From Aselliscus stoliczkanus (taxonomy: Eukaryota > Chordata > Mammalia > Chiroptera > Hipposideridae), in assembly GCA_033961575.1 (NCBI GenBank), contig CM066737.1:59912771-59976770 (forward strand): a DNA stretch of 64,000 nucleotides. The letters run 5' to 3'. The notes below the pieces were generated by a model. That model had not been told where the DNA came from, searched no databases, and was given only the letters and a program-made list of their open reading frames with translations. A program made the position numbers and the translations under genes. Below, piece after piece: positions 12,150-24,006 of the stretch; the first letter of the stretch is position 1, and each line of letters opens with the position of its first letter.

Positions 12150-12312
12150 TTTTTATTTTATTTTATTTTATTTGTTTAGCTGAGCCATTCTGCTACATGT
12201 TGGCAGCTTAGTGGCAGCTCAGCTTGGGCCTGGAATTAAACTGGCCATCCTGTAGCTCAGAGCTCGCACTCTTGAGCGAGCTCTTAACTAACTGAGCCAC
12301 TAGGCAGGCCCA
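12150..12312 (-). mobile_element. tRNA-derived SINE, second subfamily
   Basis: Read on the - strand it begins GGGCCTGCCTAGTGGCTCAG, has a tRNA-like body and ends in a (TAAAA)n tail (12150-12172 on +). A perfect 15-bp target duplication, AAGGCTTGCCCTTTA, lies at 12135-12149 and 12313-12327. The body resembles the 5' unit of the long SINE at 63235-63838 rather than the common short form. Confidence 0.88.
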
Positions 12313-12327
12313 AAGGCTTGCCCTTTA

Positions 12328-12924
12328 GATTATCTTTGTGGTGTGAGCCATACATGAATCATCAGAGTCATACATCAACCCAGCAGGCTCTAGGGAGTGT
12401 ATTTTAAACTCTCCATGTGACTTTGTTGAAGATTCTTTCCTTCAACCTGTGATACTGTGCAAACATCACTTATTACTCACACTTGGAGAACATATTACTA
12501 ATAGCACACTAACAAATCTTTCCAAAAATTCCCTCCTAAACTCCCAATTTTTTATCAAACTCTCCAACCTCTTTTACAGGCTGAAAATGAAATATTTAGC
12601 TAGCGTCTAGACACCAGTAGTCAGCCACCGTTGCAAATCCCACATGCTGAACTTACACCTGTTGGACTGTGGTATCTATCATGTTAGGGCTTCAACCTAC
12701 ATTCCGACTTAAATATTTCCATTTTAACATCATATTACAAAAAAATAATACAAAATTAAACAAAAACAACAATTAAGTAACAACAACGGAACAAAGGAAA
12801 GAGGATATTGAAAAGTACATAAAATAATCTAAATATTTAGATTCTAAAAATAATCTAATAAAAAATCAGAAGTCTTTTAACAAAACATCAAGACATCAGA
12901 GCATCATAAAGTAATTTTAAAAAG
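12328..12924. other. AT-rich DNA, nothing recognised
   Basis: Unrecognised AT-rich sequence between two SINEs. Confidence 0.45.
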
Positions 12925-12933
12925 GCATTGCTT

Positions 12934-13028
12934 AGTGGTGTGGAGGTTAAGCACTGGCTTGGGAAACCAGCAGCCCCGGTTCGGGTCCCACATATGAGGA
13001 CCAGTGACACTGCCCTCAAAAAAAAAAT
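12934..13028 (+). mobile_element. short tRNA-derived SINE, 5' shortened
   Basis: Starts at AGTGGTGTGGAGGTTAAGC, so it lacks the usual GGCCGGCC. It keeps the B-box region (CCCCGGTTCGGGTCCC) and a poly(A) tail. The target duplication GCATTGCTT is at 12925-12933 and 13029-13037. Confidence 0.9.
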
Positions 13029-13111
13029 GCATTGCTTCCAAATGGGGATCTAATTTTCATTCCAATTTTATAGGCAGTGAAATATCAAAAGAGCCAATGA
13101 AAGAGTACTAG

Positions 13112-13561
13112 TTTTTTTTTTTTTTAAAGATTTTATTGGGGAATTGCGGGAGGAGAACAGCATTGGGGATTCGGGGAAGGGGAACAGACAAGTTGCTGTC
13201 CTTTTGTTCTTCAATCTAGTTGCGGAGGACCTTGCTTTACTGGCCCATGTTGTATCGTCATTGCGCTCTTCCCAGATGAGGCAGATCGGTCACTGGCCTC
13301 TGGATGTCGTTCACCGTGGCTATTGGCAGCTCATGCCGGCTGCCGGCCGCTCATGCTGGCTGCCAGCCACTCACTGTAGCCAATGGCAGCCCACTGCAGC
13401 AAAGGCTGCAGCCTACACGGTCGCCGGGGCACAGCCCAGCTCCAGGTGGAGCTGTTGTAAGCTGTAGAGGACAGTGTCACTGGCCCTCATATGTGGGATC
13501 CGAACCGGGGCCGCTGGCATCCCCAAACCAGCTCTTAACAAATGCGCCACTCGGCCGGCCC
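13112..13561 (-). mobile_element. long (about 450 bp) tRNA-derived SINE
   Basis: In reverse orientation: oligo-T, the complement of the CCCAATAAAATCTTT tail, a roughly 330-bp GC-rich body, then the tRNA-like head ending GGCCGGCCC. An imperfect duplication of the GTACTAGT type flanks it (about 13104-13111 and 13568-13575). Open frames of about 100 codons across it are shadows. Confidence 0.9.
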
Positions 13562-13575
13562 AAAAGTGTACTAGT

Positions 13576-14380
13576 TGAATGTGTATCTCCTGCCTTCTGA
13601 GGAGAATGTTAGACCATATTTTGAGGATTAAATTACATCCATCAGAACATTAGAATTTACAATTCTGACAAAATGGGGAGAAAAATGCTATCCCTAATTC
13701 CTATGAGTACTATCCCAAAACACTGAATTATTAGCGAAGGATCTGTTGGAGGGAGAGAGATATTCCTTTGCATGTGACAAGTTCATTTAAGTAGTCTTTG
13801 ACTTACTTCTGTTGAAGAAACAGAACTCATAAGAGTAAGCTATTTTGGAGTACTAATTATACTTACATTTTGGAGAGATGACTTTCTCAAATTCAAGGTG
13901 TACTGTAATGCAGTTAGCGACACTGAAAGTGGAGACAGTGTAGCCAGTGACTGGACCAATAGCCGTGATGTGATGAAGATATCCATCAACAGTAGTACTG
14001 TCACATTTAGTTAGCTACCTTGGCAATGGCAGACAATGTAGCCCCAGAAAAGGTCACCTAATAGAGCAACAGTGTGGAATAATAACAATAATAGGTAAAT
14101 TGTAAAGTTTCAGAAAAGGTTCAACAGCTACCAAGGTGGTATCATCCACCCATGACCCAGGACAGGATGAGAACTTGAGGAATTTGGATAGGATAACCAT
14201 ATAATTTATTCTTTAAAGCAAGGTACTTTTTAAGAGTTAGAGGGCCATGTTAATAAGTATGTTAGTACAACAGACCTAAACTAAGACTCCCTGGGCTAAC
14301 TGGCCATATCACAGTCCTGGATGGAGGACTACTTAGAATGTGAGTGGCTGAGGCATACACAAGTGGTGTCTCCATATATA
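13576..14380. other. unique-looking DNA, nothing recognised
   Basis: No coding or repeat signal that I can name. Confidence 0.4.
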
Positions 14381-14507
14381 CGGAGGGTGCCAACAATGTA
14401 TGCACATTTTAAGAAAGGAAAAACTGTATTAAAATTTTAGTACTCAATATATACTGATAACGGAAGATGAATACAAGTCATGTGTATACATTTTTTGGCA
14501 CCCCTGG
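14381..14507. mobile_element. mariner/Tc1-like MITE candidate
   Basis: A 127-bp element with terminal inverted repeats: left CGGAGGGTGCCAACAATGTA, right end the complement of CCAGGGGTGCCAAAAAATGT. The left flank is TA. The right flank reads TC, which could be a mutated TA. The interior is not palindromic, so it may derive from both ends of a longer element. Confidence 0.55.
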
Positions 14508-15189
14508 TCCTTTTAAGATGGTCACTTAGGCATCAATGAAACCGTTTCCCTCCTACTCCCTCTTGTTCAATTATTTTCCAAGACACCTAGCTTTATTTTC
14601 ATCCATGAGTTATCTATATACTCCTATCCACATAAATTTAGAATAATTTATAATCTAGGCCTTGAGTTAAAGCATATAAAGAATTTTGCTTATCTTAACT
14701 TTCTGCATTTGAAAAGCCTTTGCTTTTCAATAATTTTCAGAGAGTTAAGTCAATTTAGGTAGTATGAGGGGAGATGCAGGTGACTGGGCAACTGGAAGAA
14801 TAACAGCAAAGGCTAAGGAGCTTAATCTTGATGTGGAGGATTATGAAAAGAGTTCACTGAGGTACAGCAGCATTCAATTGAATTTAGTAATATTTATTGC
14901 CTATTTTGTGCTACATATTATCTGTCCTTGATGAATTTAGAATCTGTTGAGGGAGACAAAAAAACCTGTACATGAATCAATTAATGCACAAAACAGGATT
15001 ATCAAATGTCAAAGTATGAATTTCAGATAATGAATATTACAATATAGCATGGGCTAGAAGATGGTGAGGGAGAAACAAAGATCTTAACCATAACAACATA
15101 CCCCAAACAGACATTTCCTCACTTTGTAAACATGATGAAAGACACTGTGACAGAAATGGCTAACCTTTTACCAAGAATGTATGCTCTTT

Positions 15190-15572
15190 CAAGTTCCATA
15201 GTGTACAATTGTCATCTAAAGATACCTATCCAGCCAATTATGACATCTTCCTACCATAAACTTTGTGTCCTGTTGTGACCAAGTGCCTAGATTTTACTAA
15301 TGAAATATTGGCAGAAATATGTAGGCTACTTTGCAGATAGCTTGTCCCGATGAAGTTGGTGTGTTTTGCTACACTTAGTTCTTCCATCTGCTAGCTGGAT
15401 GCAAAGGATTCCAAGAAAGGAAACTAGGTCCCTGAATCACCACTGACCAGCAATGACTGAATTTTACTGTTAAATTAATGAGAAACAAACCTTTATTTTG
15501 TTAAGCCATTGAAACTTTCAGGTGTTGTTGTTGTTGTTGTTGTTGTTACAGCGATTAGTATTACCATAAATA
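15190..15572 (+). repeat. MLT1-like (MaLR) LTR relic
   Basis: The 3' half follows the MLT1 LTR pattern: CTAGGTCCCTGAATCACCAC, a GAGAAACAAACCTTTATT polyadenylation-like segment, GTTAAGCCATTGAAACTTTC, then TTGTTACAGCGATTAGTATT. A (TTG)n run at about 15522-15547 has expanded in the normal GTTTGTTTGTTAC part. Confidence 0.55.
15522..15547 (+). repeat. (TTG)n microsatellite
   Basis: Eight to nine TTG units inside the MLT1-like LTR end. Confidence 0.95.
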
Positions 15573-15894
15573 ATATAGTCACAAAGTTTTACAGGAGTCT
15601 TCACAAATAAGCCATCTCACAGTAGCCTGGGATTTAATTGCTTACTGACTCACGTGCTCCATTATTCAATAGAGTTATGAAACACATTAGTTCCCCCTTG
15701 TGTTTTCCTAATAATCAGTGAGTCTAAAAGAAGAAGAGAAAATACTGATTTTCCACCTAATCCTTCAGTTTTCTCACTTATTTTCAATTATTTTGAAGCT
15801 GGCTGAATTCAACAGTTGACCTCTTTACATAGGTTTGCAGGAAGATACAGTGAAACAGACTAGAGAAAACCCCAAGAGTCTGGATTATAAATAT

Positions 15895-16300
15895 ATTCTG
15901 AGAAATTTAGAAGGGCAGTCCAAAATATTTTTACCTGAACATAGGATACATAGTATATGAATATCAAATCACTATGTTGCATACACCTGAAACTAATATA
16001 ATATTGCAATTAAATTACATTCTAATTTTAAAAAGAAAAACAAAATCCTTAGCACTGTATATATCTTCAATAGAAATTCTACTTCTAGGAAAATTCTCAT
16101 ATACATATAAAAATTGCATGTACATGTGTTGGTTTTTTAATATAAGGAAAATGGGGAAACATCATTTCTATCAGTAGGTGATATAAATGATATTGGTGTA
16201 CATCTATTGATACTCACCATATATTATTAAATGAAGAAAAACAGATTATGAAACAGCATGCTTAGCATAAACACCTCCCCATGTTTTGTTTGTTTGTATG
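15895..16300 (+). repeat. old L1 3' end fragments
   Basis: 15895-16040 follows an L1 3' terminus (ATCAAATCACTATGTTGCAT, CACCTGAAACTAATATAATA and an A-rich end). 16041-16260 looks like another old L1M-type segment. Confidence 0.5.
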
Positions 16301-16394
16301 TATGTTTGTTTTTCTGACCTCAAGCTCCTTGAATATGAACATTGAAAATGGACCTTTGTTGGGGCCACTCTCACACTGGCTTTTTTTTTCCAAA

Positions 16395-16668
16395 TAATTC
16401 ATTCTGATACTTCATGTCTTAGATTAAATAAGTGTCATCTCCTCAAAGAGGTCTTTCTTGACAACCCTATCTATATTAGGTACCTGTACCCCAGTCATTC
16501 TTCATCACAGTGTGCTATTTGTATGTCTCATAGCACTAACCAAAATCTGTAATATTTTTTTCGTTATTTCTTCCTTCAGAAGGCAAGTTTGGTGAGAATA
16601 AATTTGTGTTGTTCACAGGTATATTTCTAGCAATTTGCCCAGTGTCTGGTACATTAAAGGAGTTTCAT
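16395..16668 (+). repeat. L2 LINE relic
   Basis: Follows the L2 3' end: TGTCATCTCCTCAAAGAGGT, CTTTCTTGACAACCCTATCT, AGAAGGCAAGTTTGGTGAG, GCCCAGTGTCTGGTACATTA. Confidence 0.6.
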
Positions 16669-16685
16669 TTTAAAAAAATGAGAAA

Positions 16686-16757
16686 CGGAAGGAAGGAAGG
16701 AAGGAAGGAAGGAAGGAAGGAAGGAAGGAAGGAAGGAAGGAAGGAAGGAAGGAAGGA
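16686..16757 (+). repeat. (GGAA)n microsatellite
   Basis: About 17 GGAA units, followed by a degenerate GA-rich stretch to about 16790. Confidence 0.97.
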
Positions 16758-16799
16758 GAGAGGAGGGAAGAAGGAAGAGAGCGAGGGAGGATAATTCAT

Positions 16800-16985
16800 A
16801 TAGAGGAAAGTCTAGAAGGATTTACACTAAAATACTGACAATGGTTATTTCTGAAAAGTGAGAGAGCAGATGATTTACATTTTTTTCACAAGACTTCTCT
16901 GGTTTTTCTTGTGTTCTTTTTTGTTTGTTTTTGGTACAATGAGTTTGTTTTACTTTTATAAGCAGAAAAATAAGCACAAAGTATT
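16800..16985 (+). repeat. old L1M 3' UTR fragment
   Basis: Carries the old L1 3' UTR order: ACTAAAATACTGACAATGGT, TATTTCTGAAAAGTG, then TTACTTTTATAAGCAGAAAA. Confidence 0.5.
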
Positions 16986-17390
16986 TAATTTTGACAAAAG
17001 GAAATGTTATGAAAATTAACGAGGGCCTGCATTAAGGTAGTGACAGTAGCATGGAAAGGAAATGGTAGGAAACTCTAGAGTTAGAATGAACAGGATCTAC
17101 AGGAGCATAAGGAGGGGAAGGAGTCAATGATGACACTCATACTCCAAGAGGTAAAATGCAGTTGGAGAGGACTTCAGTTTCTTTCCCCTTAATATGGTTC
17201 TCCTCTTAATCTTTCTTTTTATCTCATTTTGGAGAGAAAGATAACACATTTTGTCTTATAAACATATTTCTGATGTCAATACTAGAGATTGGAAACTAAT
17301 TTCAGAAGAGCGACATTGAGGATCTGGTCTAGAGTAGCGGCTCTGGAAATAAGAAATTGAAGGATTGGGGAGAGTTATGATAATGGAGTT

Positions 17391-17395
17391 CTCAG

Positions 17396-17473
<78 letters not shown>
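17391..17473 (+). repeat. compound (CT)n(GT)n microsatellite
   Basis: A CT run from about 17399 to 17442 passes directly into GT to about 17473. Confidence 0.97.
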
Positions 17474-17474
<1 letters not shown>

Positions 17475-19380
17475 ATCAGAGATAGCAAGAAGAAGCAATC
17501 TTTGATCACTGTCAAGTTTCTTGCTTGGGCCACTGGGCAGATAGTGGTGATGTTTCCTGGAAAAGAATACATAGAAGTTTCTCTGATTTGTTTGGTTTAG
17601 AGAAGGAACTTGTATTATCTTAGTTTTGGAAGTGATGAGTTAAAGGCAATGATGTCAGAATTCTGGATTGAGCAGGGGATGCAATTGGCTTATGATAGAG
17701 AACACAAAAGGAGAATAAAAATTGAAAATTTTGTGCCCTTTGGGATATGGAAGTGCACATGTTTACTATTTAGTTAGACCTGTGTATCTACAGCTCAAAG
17801 AATAATTGATGGCTGAAAATATTGATTTTGAGGTCATCATCTTATAGGTGTTAAATGAAATAGAAATGTTCAGAGGCCACAACTTTTAGCCTTAACTTTC
17901 TCCCCAAACCTTAAATTTCTCCCTCTCCCCCTAATAATCTCAGGTACCTGCAATTATCAAACAACCTCACTGTTGAAAGTACCCAGTGCTGCAATTGGGC
18001 CTACTACAGAATATTGCCTGTGTTCATGTTGGAATAATTTTCGTGATTCTTCAGATTTGTTTCTCTACTCTTCCTTCTGCTTTGATGATTTCTTCTAATT
18101 GTCTAGCACATACAGTTGGGGAAAATGCCAGAGTAAGGTTGGGCATTTATATTTCAGTTGTTTTTTGAGTTCTGAAATCATTCTGAAAAATTGAAATGAA
18201 AGAAATAAGCCATCGGTTAAACTTAGAAAATAGTTCCTGGTCCACATGCATATGGTTAATAACATATGAGTTAGGTAGACATATAATAAGAAAGTTACTT
18301 ATAAAAAGTTTGTTACTCATAAAAAGTTTGCTTAATGCTATATGTTATATTACATACAACCCACTTCCTAGAGTTGGACTCTAGTAGTGAGGACAAAAAT
18401 TTTCCTGGGAATACAATAAACAAGAAGGAATGAAGAAGGGATAGGGTTTTAGCAATGAAAAGTCTGTCAAGAAGTATAGATAATATTTTTTTCAGGCAGC
18501 TACCTGCTCCTTATCCAGCCTGATGTTTAAAAAAGTATTCCATTAATTTCCTGATAAAGAATAATTTAGTTTAATAACATTTTCTTTTTTATTAATTGAT
18601 TGTCAGATAAAATATATTAGAAGCAAATAGTTTTAACATTTCTCTAGCTGCAGAATGCTTGTGTGGCCCCTCTCATTTTTTTTAATGGTAATTGTCTTTG
18701 TTCAATTCTTCAAGCATGACTCTAAAGTACAAAACACTGCATTTAGTCAATGGAGCCCTCTGCTCACCATCTCCACCTGGAACTGAGAGCTTGCCAGAGT
18801 GGTTGGGTGGAGGCATTTAACCTCATACATAAGAGAAGTTACATGGCCCATTCTCTGTGAGGCCTTTAAAAGACTAGTAGCCTTGTCCATATTTTCTGAA
18901 GATCTAATTTTTAAATCATTATATCTCAGTGATTTGCCTTATATTAAGTATATAAATTGGTTAAAAACAACAAAAATTACTGAATCAAAATATCTGCTTG
19001 CTCAGTTTTTCCTCTTTCATATTATCTTTATTTCCCTCCTCAAAATGTTATCACTGGATTTGGGATCTTACTACAGTAAAAATTTGTTATATGCAAAATT
19101 GAACATGATGTTTGTTAGACAAACATTCAAGTGGTCTAACAGATTCATGTCATACCTGGCTGTTTACCCTTATACTTTTCTTTGTTCATTTTGCTAAGAA
19201 CTCTGAAGTACTAAAGCAATAGTGAATACAATTTGTTTATTCTCCACCTTTAAGTCCCCAAACACTTGAACCAACCTTAAATTAGATTAAAATCTTTCTT
19301 ATAGTAAAGTTATAGGCTCTAAACACTTGTGAATTCTTTCATTGTATTAGAAACTTCCAGTGTTAAAAAAATGATATAAT
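17474..19380. other. AT-rich DNA, nothing recognised
   Basis: Unrecognised sequence. A 132-codon frame at 18799-19197 is the longest outside a repeat in this part, but it is AT-driven and has no domain I recognise. An 18-bp imperfect tandem repeat around 18292-18328 is visible. Confidence 0.4.
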
Positions 19381-19381
19381 T

Positions 19382-19485
19382 GGGCCGGCCGAGTGACGTG
19401 GTGGTTAAGCGCTGGCTTGGGAAGCCAGCGACCCAGGTTCGGTCCCACATATGAGGGCCAGTGACACTGCTCTCAAAAGAAAAAA
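19382..19485 (+). mobile_element. short tRNA-derived SINE
   Basis: GGGCCGGCCGAGTGACGTGG head, CTGGCTTGGGAAGCCAG anticodon-type arm, B-box region and A-rich tail. The target duplication GATATAAT is at 19373-19380 and 19486-19493. Confidence 0.92.
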
Positions 19486-19493
19486 GATATAAT

Positions 19494-22400
19494 AGAGTGC
19501 AGCGAGTTAGGACTCTTATGCAATTTAGAGAAGTAGGTACTACATTATGTTTAAGTTCTTACAAAGCACCTCATTTTCTCTTTCTTTTTTTAAATAAAGG
19601 AATTATTTAAGTCCTGCTTTCCCAGAGTGATGAAGGTGTGCTATTAAACACTTTAGAAATACTTACCTCCCATAAATAATTCTAGTACAGCTCTTGGATC
19701 TTCCCTGCTAGAACTTGTCATGAAATTTCTGATCAAGTCCTAACTACATTACTATGAGATACACAGAATCAATCTGAACATCATGCTTTCATTTGGAAAA
19801 TGCTAAGTGACTTAACATGAATAGTAATGGTGGAATTCATTTGTTTATATTCTTTGTGCATCCTATAAACTTGACCCTTCTCATCGGATCATTATCTGTT
19901 ACTAGAAAATACACCATAGAGTCTAATCTGTTTGTCTTTCAAAGGTTCAGGGTAGATGTCTTGCTCATTCGCGGGGCTCATAATAGCCACAGCAAATAGA
20001 TTCATTCATTTGGTCATTAATACATATTTTAAGTTTTACAAAATGGAGCAAACAATCCAAGGAAAGTACAATAAAAATTAGATTCCTATTGCTAATGAGG
20101 CATGTTGTCTATTGAAGACACTAATTTCACTACAGGGTGCAGTCTTGGAACCTTTCAGTCTAATTAAAATTCATTTCCATATTCTTTATCAATTCCTTCT
20201 TCAGCTGAAATCTTCTCAGATGGCCTTTTTTTCTTCACTTATGACTCACCTAAAGACTTTATTTTTCCCTAAACAATCATTTAAACACAACTGCATTTTT
20301 CCAGTAAACACATTCAAAGAATAAATGACCTTGCTGGTGAACATCTACTAAATGGGAGGAAGACATTTTCTACAAAGCTTACTTCCAGTGTTACAAACAC
20401 TTTTACATATCTCTGAGGTAGGTAGTATCAAATGGGAGGCATGTTTCTGGGGGACTCTGAAGGCAAGAGGATTGAATGTGTGTTCAAGAGTTTGCAGTTG
20501 GATTAACTACATTTACAGTTATCTAGTGCACATATGACCCAGATGGAAACCACTAAACACATATTTCAGAGAAAGAAACATAAGTGTGTGTGTGTGTGGG
20601 GGGGGGCTGGAGGTGGAGAGCTCTGTTGCTCTATACAGTGTTCCAACAAAGATAACTGCCTACACACAACTTGCCCTTTGAGATCATCAAAGCAGTTTAA
20701 ATATGCATAGCTCCTCAGGCATAGCTAAGTATGACTGACTGAGTGCTTTGCCTTTTTTTTATTCTGGGTTACTCAGTTGAATTCCAAAACTGTCTCTGCA
20801 AGGTTTTATCAATGTTTAATAGTATATGCTAATTGCCTGATGAAATTTTTACTCAATCCTATTTTCTGACCTCTTTATTGAGAAGCTGGTTTGTTGTCAA
20901 TCATTAGAAGGAAATTTCTGGGTGGGTTTATGGGGGCCTGTGGGTAGTCTGGATAAAAGAACAAATAATGGAATAAACATCTCTCCTTCTCCTGGAAGGA
21001 TTGCAGAGGGAGCATTTGATCTCTTCTGCAGTTTTTAATAGGATGATATTGTGTCTGTGAAAATGGAAGTAGAGAATCAAGGTGATTAATACTGAGAAAA
21101 GAAAAAAGGAACCAGTACATTGAAAGTTCTTAGTCATTTTTCTATTTAACTTTATGAAATTTGACAAATGGTAAATTGTATGGGAGATGAATTTGAAAGC
21201 TTTATGAGTTTCTACCTACCAAATTATAACCAAATTTTTAGTGGGAAGGAATTAGGGAGTATTGCATATATTGTACCTTTCTGACATTGTGAGGGGTTTT
21301 GTTTGTTTATTATTGTGGTTGTCATTTACCCTCGCATTGCCAGGAGTGACACATATTGCTCTTCTTTAAGGTCCTGTTATTAGTGGTGACGTTTATATAA
21401 CTCATCTTGAGTTCTTCAGTGTCTTTTATTTCTCCTATTGAGTGGTTTAATGCTTCAATGATGCTGGGGGATATTGCAGTGCAGATTATTACGATATCAT
21501 TCATTAGTCACTGGTGCTTGTTATTGAGGTTTGGTTCTACTTTTTATATCCTAAACAAAGTAATATAGTTGATTTCAGTTTAAAGACATTAAGCAGATGA
21601 ATTCACTGCTATTTAAACAAACCGTTAGGTGGCTAATTAAACACATTTTGAATACTGAGATTTGAGTTAAAGATTTTCCCAGACTCAAGCATCATCGTAA
21701 TTGAGTTATGATATATACAAGCTAATAAAAATCTAATTTGACAAAAATCATATCAATGATTCTCCATAGTGAATGTACATGTCAAAAGTGCTATAATCTA
21801 GAGAAACTGTCAGAAACTTTAAATTCTTTTTGTAGATTTGCAGTTCATAATTATAATTCAGAATCTCTAACAGGTTAAGACTCTTGTACTTTTGAAACTC
21901 TTGTTATTGTTTTTCTGCCATCTTTCATTCTAAGTATCATTTTCAAATTAACTGACCTAGGTGTGAAACAATCTATTTACACATTTTTCATTATGCTTTT
22001 GGGTTGCCACATACATAGAGCATGTCCTATAACAAGAAAACTTCATGAACACCCACAATTTTTGTTGTTGTTGTTCTTGAAATTTGAAATTTAGGGTGGA
22101 AAATTTAAGTAAGGGAAATTGTTCCTTTTTGACAGAAGATGAACTGAAAGAAATCATGTGAAACATCTCAGCAATCATTTTCCCTATTGCCATGCAAACA
22201 GTGCAGCTTTTGTTAGGGAAACTGCTTCAGAGATTTGTATAAGAGAAAAAAGTCTATAGAAATTTCAATACAATTTGTCACAGCCAATTAAATTTGACAG
22301 TTATCAACTACCTATAATACAAAACACAATAACCTCCAATTCATGCTCTTGAGAAACTCAAACCCCAATAGAAGAATTATAAAATAAATAAATAAACTAA

Positions 22401-22540
22401 CTTATAAATATATAAGTAATTCCTATGAAAATTACAGCCCCCATCCCTGTGCTCCTTAGCTCTCTACCTAGCTTTATTTATTTTTTGTAGCATTTATGAT
22501 GTTTTTAGATTCCATATAGTTTACATTTTTTGTCTCTGCA
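19494..22540. other. AT-rich DNA, nothing recognised
   Basis: About 3 kb without a recognisable element, the longest quiet stretch in the window. It includes only a short GT then G run near 20586-20607. Confidence 0.4.
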
Positions 22541-22544
22541 TTAG

Positions 22545-22985
22545 AATGAAAACTCAAAAAAGTAGGGGGCTTCCCTGTCTTGCTCGTGCTTGATGCTTAT
22601 AAAAGTGTCTGGCACATAGTAGAGAATAAGGATTGTTAAATCAGTGAATGGATGAATGACTATTACAAAAAACACTAAAATGAGTATTGCCAGAGGAGTA
22701 GAAATAAAGTTATTTTGAAGTATTGAGGTGAGAGATAGGCTAACTCTTGTGCCCCTGCTCAAATGTTAGCTAATATGTGAAGCCATCTTTATTTAGATCA
22801 CTGAAACAGATTTCCTTCTGCTGTGTCTTTATTCGCTCACACCACTATTATAATACTTACTATATTATATTGTAATGATCTTTTTATCTCTTTTCATTGA
22901 ACTTTGAAATATTTGAAGATAAGGACTCTTTTTCTTCTTTTCCTTAATTGTTGATTTTACTATTTGGTACCCAAGTGGTAATTGA
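22545..22985 (+). repeat. L2 LINE relics
   Basis: Two L2-like 3' portions in tandem. 22545-22660 has TGTCTGGCACATAGTAG. 22745-22985 has GCTCAAATGTTAGC, then TTGAAGATAAGGACTCTT. High divergence. Confidence 0.55.
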
Positions 22986-23992
22986 ATGAAAGCATTAATG
23001 AAGGTTTAGTAAGCCTTTGACTCTGGGGTTAGGGTTGGAGTATGGGGAAGAGGTGTGATCAGATCAGACAAAGGTCATGGTCAAATTTTTTTAATGTTCA
23101 CAGGGTCAAACATATGATGGGAAAGGCTAGAAAAGTAGAATGGAGGAAGACTACAAAGGGCTTCACATGTCAGATTTATAGATTTGACATTGTTTCTGTT
23201 GGTAGAGGAAGGCCACAAAAGTCTTTGAAAAGGGAGATGATACAATTATAACTATGATTTAGGAGAGCAAAGTGATAGAGCGAAGTCAGGGACTCTAATT
23301 AAGAAGTTATTATAATTGTCAAAGCTTAAGATAATGAGGCTTTAGCTAGGATAATAAATATTTAAGTTTGCTTGGAAAGAGCATAATGTATGACAAAAAA
23401 TATTGTAAAGGTAAAAATCATAAGATTTAATTCATGCTTAAATATAGGGAATATTAGGAATATGGAGGAGGAAAAATTGATGCTGAGATTTTTATTTTAA
23501 ATGCCTAGAAAATTAAAGGCCCTTAGAGACTACAGAAGCAATAGAAAAGTTGGAAGTTTGATGAGGTGATGTGGTTTGTATATGTTAGGTTTATGATGCT
23601 CCTGGCGCATTAATAAATGCTAATTGGATAGATATACATTTGGTAGTTTACTTCGGAAAGTAGTTTACTTCAAATTAGGGCTTACAAAATTTATTATTGA
23701 AGTTATGGGAGTGGGTGCAATTGACAAAATAGGAGGAAGAGCTAGAAAAGAGATTCAGAAACAGAACATTGGGGGAAGTCTTAATAAAGAAGTGCTAAGA
23801 AGAGGAATCCTTGAAGAAGACAAGAATATTTAAAGAGAAAATAAGAAAAGAAAAGAGAATGAGAAAAATGTTACAAAAATCATTGGAAGAAAACATTTAA
23901 GACTCATGGGCTGTCAAGTATATGGAATTATGCAGATAATTTGATTAGGATGAGAACTGGGAGAAAGTTATTGGAACTGGTTGCTTTGTAGT
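22986..23992. other. unique-looking DNA, nothing recognised
   Basis: Purine-rich in places. Two frames of 69 codons (23042-23251 and 23624-23833) have no recognisable domain. Confidence 0.4.
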
Positions 23993-24006
23993 GACTTGAA
24001 CTTTTT

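Noticed and set aside
13144..13600. 107- and 98-codon frames with AA/HS-rich composition
   Set aside because: Translations of the long SINE body; similar frames recur in the other long SINEs (37003-37579, 39174-39602, 41027-41480).
19382..19485. Possible functional tRNA gene
   Set aside because: A and B boxes are present, but there is no acceptor stem pairing, it ends in poly(A), and it has a target duplication, so it is a SINE.
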